NCBI GenBank assembly: GCA_002372505.1 | Contig: DFGY01000047.1 | Coordinates: forward strand, 1 to 15,321 | From: Firmicutes bacterium UBA3738 | Lineage (GTDB): Bacteria > Bacillota > Clostridia > Peptostreptococcales > Anaerovoracaceae | Reading direction: 5' to 3' | Length of the DNA: 15,321 nt | Shown here: in pieces, positions 13,333 through 15,321 of the stretch | How positions within the stretch are numbered: the first letter of the stretch is position 1 | How the letters are laid out: every line of letters begins with the position of its first letter | Position numbers and translations under genes: made by a program | The notes under the pieces: generated by a model | What the model saw: only the letters and a program-made list of their open reading frames with translations | Databases searched by the model: none | Told to the model about the DNA's origin: nothing

Positions 13333-15321
13333 ATGAAAATAAGGAAAAGAATATTACCATTATTGTTGGTGATTATCTTGGTGTTTGGGATGATTCCACA
13401 ACATACAAGGGCGGATGACGCATCCTGGACGCAAGGAAAGATTACTGTTAGGGTAGGAATTTGGAATCCGAATTACGGAAGAGATAGTGCGCAATATGAC
13501 TATTATTCGATGGCGAGCTGGGTGCAGATGTACGATTATAAAGGATTGTCTGCAACTCTTGTGAATAGTAACGACGAAGCTGTTGCAACGCAAGCCGGAT
13601 CGAATACATTCACCTTCGAAAATTTATCGGAAGGGGATTATAAATTAAAACTGAGTTTTACAAATTCGGAACATGAAGCTTTGCTTGTTTTCCTGAAGGG
13701 TTTAAAAAATGGCCCTGCAATATATTCTCAAGATCAAATCGTATCCTCAAAGGAGACAAATATCAACATTTCAAAAGAAAAGGGAAACCGTGAACTATTT
13801 GCAGTTTTTGAATATAAGGCGTATGGGCTGGCTGCTGAAACAAGTGTCGGGACTTTTTCAAATGGCGAACAAACAAAACAGTATTTTGAAGGATGGAATA
13901 GAAGTGTCGTACGTGATGAACAAGTATATAACCAGCACAATGGCATCTACAGAGGCGACCACGCCGAATTATATTACAACGGTACATTTACGCTGGAGGA
14001 ACCAACGCTAAGTGCTTCGGAAAAGGAAGCCGGCTACAAATTTAAGGGATGGCGGATAAAAAATGATTCATCAGGAAAAATATATTCGGCGCTCGAAGCA
14101 ATAAAGTATAAAATATACGAAGATACAACCTTTGTGGCGGAATGGGATTATCCGACACATAAGGTTATGTTTAAGACGAACCCGGCACAGGGAACAATAA
14201 ACGGAAAAGCAGCGGATAGTTACATAGTGGATTTCGACAACCAAAAACTAGGAGAGGCTATTACTATCCCTAAAGTGGATTCGACTGATGGACACGAATT
14301 CATTGGCTGGTATTTGGATCCGACAGAAAATGTTTTGTCAGATGATGAATTGACAAATACGATAGTAGATCGCGATTTGACATTTTACGCGAAATATCGC
14401 GAGCTCCCAAAGGATGTACAGGTTAACTTCGTAGCAAATGAAGGAGGAACCACAGAACAGGAATCACTCACGATAAAAGAGGGAAGTAAGGTAGGTATTA
14501 AGCCTCAAGCCAAAGCAAATCCAGGCTACGTATTCACTGGATGGAAATGCAGTGAAGGAGGGCTATTTGATTCGGAAGAAATCGAGAAATATGAAGTGCC
14601 CATAGGAAAGAGTAGCGTAACCTTCACAGCCCAGTTTACTGAAGACAGTAAAGAAGATCCGGAACCAGTTCCTACGAACGAATACACAGTTACGTTTAAA
14701 GCTGGAGACAACGGAAAGACCACACAGGCAGCTGTAAAGGTTAAGGCTGGTAGCAAAGTCGGCGTTAACCCTGCAGCAACACCAAACAGTGGGTATGAGC
14801 TGTTAGAATGGAAGTGCTCAGAAGGCGGAAGCTTCTCTGCAGCTGGAGTTGCAGACTATGTAGTCAGAGGGAATGTAACATTCACCGCACAGTTCACCCA
14901 AAAGAAAGGTGGAAGTACAGACCCGATAGATAATTTGTTGAAAACAAGCCCCATAGGTTCAAACATCAAGGTGCTGGATAATGCTCTTAAGAAGCTTAAG
15001 AATGACGGCGACATAAAGGGCGCGACCTTCGGTAAGCTAAAGCTCAGAGGCTGGAGCAAGGGTAAGAAGGCAGTGCTCCTGAGATGGACAAAGACCACTG
15101 GAGCTACTAAGTACATCCTCTACGGCAACCAGTGTGGCAAGAAGTATCGCTACAAGAAGGTTAAGACATTTAACGCCAAGACCTTTAAGTACATACCAAA
15201 GAAGATCATGAAGTCCAAGATTAAGAAGGGTAAGTACCACAAGTTCATGATGACAGCTGTTGACAAGAGCGGAAAGGTTATTGCCGTATCCAAGACTGTA
15301 CACGTAACAACAGCAGGAGGA
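13333..15321 (+). CDS. Secreted multi-domain surface protein with InlB-type B-repeats and FN3, partial (3' end outside window)
   Basis: The frame is open for 663 codons to the window edge. Residues 1-27 form a signal peptide (KIRKR, hydrophobic core, cleavage after TRA). Residues 28-200 form an N-terminal region I do not recognise. Four B-repeat-like units follow, ending in the typical aromatic-W and F/Y-x-A-x-F/W pattern: about 200-272 (FKGWRI, FVAEWD), 276-357 (FIGWYL, FYAKYR), 359-437 (FTGWKCSEGG, FTAQFT) and 450-524 (LEWKCSEGG, FTAQFT). The last two are close copies of each other and resemble divergent InlB B-repeats. After a linker, residues 571-663 resemble FN3 (LRWTKTTGATKYILYGN). No sorting signal is visible yet. 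Lysine codons switch to AAG only after residue 537. Such proteins are usually extracellular binding or adhesion factors; the ligand is unknown. Confidence 0.9.
   Translation, partial: MKIRKRILPLLLVIILVFGMIPQHTRADDASWTQGKITVRVGIWNPNYGRDSAQYDYYSMASWVQMYDYKGLSATLVNSNDEAVATQAGSNTFTFENLSEGDYKLKLSFTNSEHEALLVFLKGLKNGPAIYSQDQIVSSKETNINISKEKGNRELFAVFEYKAYGLAAETSVGTFSNGEQTKQYFEGWNRSVVRDEQVYNQHNGIYRGDHAELYYNGTFTLEEPTLSASEKEAGYKFKGWRIKNDSSGKIYSALEAIKYKIYEDTTFVAEWDYPTHKVMFKTNPAQGTINGKAADSYIVDFDNQKLGEAITIPKVDSTDGHEFIGWYLDPTENVLSDDELTNTIVDRDLTFYAKYRELPKDVQVNFVANEGGTTEQESLTIKEGSKVGIKPQAKANPGYVFTGWKCSEGGLFDSEEIEKYEVPIGKSSVTFTAQFTEDSKEDPEPVPTNEYTVTFKAGDNGKTTQAAVKVKAGSKVGVNPAATPNSGYELLEWKCSEGGSFSAAGVADYVVRGNVTFTAQFTQKKGGSTDPIDNLLKTSPIGSNIKVLDNALKKLKNDGDIKGATFGKLKLRGWSKGKKAVLLRWTKTTGATKYILYGNQCGKKYRYKKVKTFNAKTFKYIPKKIMKSKIKKGKYHKFMMTAVDKSGKVIAVSKTVHVTTAGG

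Noticed and set aside
1..15321. CRISPR array, tRNA, rRNA, integrase or transposase gene
   Set aside because: No regularly spaced repeats, cloverleaf-like stretches, rRNA signatures or recombinase motifs were seen on either strand.

Overview
The window looks like a chromosomal segment of a low-to-mid GC Gram-positive anaerobe, most likely a member of the Clostridia (Bacillota). The evidence is strong AGGAGG-type ribosome binding sites, a MEP-pathway ispE, an Hsp33 homologue, DUF1934 and DUF1846 genes, and large secreted proteins built from FN3, Ig-like (Big_2) and InlB-type B-repeats. The C-terminal module of the right-edge protein resembles secreted proteins I recall from Clostridiales Family XIII / Anaerovoracaceae. 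That placement is an inference from memory, not a search result.

Layout. Positions 1-3071 (minus strand) are visibly AT-rich and hold three secreted or surface-protein genes: a partial FN3 + Big_2 protein running off the left edge, a 332-residue lysine-rich exported protein, and an FN3 frame that has lost its start codon and signal peptide although a good promoter sits directly in front of it. Positions 3129-6284 (plus) hold tadA with a signal-peptide/Ig/one-TM protein one base downstream, a terminator, then ispE and a GntR/FCD regulator. At 6284-6366 a nested palindrome of the GGGGACGGTTCT type separates the regulator from a convergent HtrA-like protease (6386-7480, minus) that has no PDZ domain. 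Divergent from the protease, positions 7562-13207 form a compact plus-strand run: phosphoglucomutase/phosphomannomutase, hslO, a DUF1934 gene, a 31-residue membrane peptide not previously listed as an ORF, a DUF1846 gene with a GTG start, and an AEC-family permease. From 13333 to the right edge runs another large secreted protein with four B-repeats and an FN3 module, still open at the window end.

How it fits together. The centre is housekeeping: tRNA editing, isoprenoid precursors, sugar-phosphate metabolism, redox chaperone and envelope proteolysis. It is bracketed by AT-richer surface-protein genes. Four promoters can be proposed, all with a TG extended -10 element. No rRNA, tRNA, CRISPR array, transposase or integrase gene was seen. 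No clearly undescribed multi-gene system is evident. The best leads are the start-less FN3 frame behind an intact promoter, the sharp codon-usage boundary inside the right-edge protein, the A13 tract in front of the left-edge gene, and the nested palindrome.
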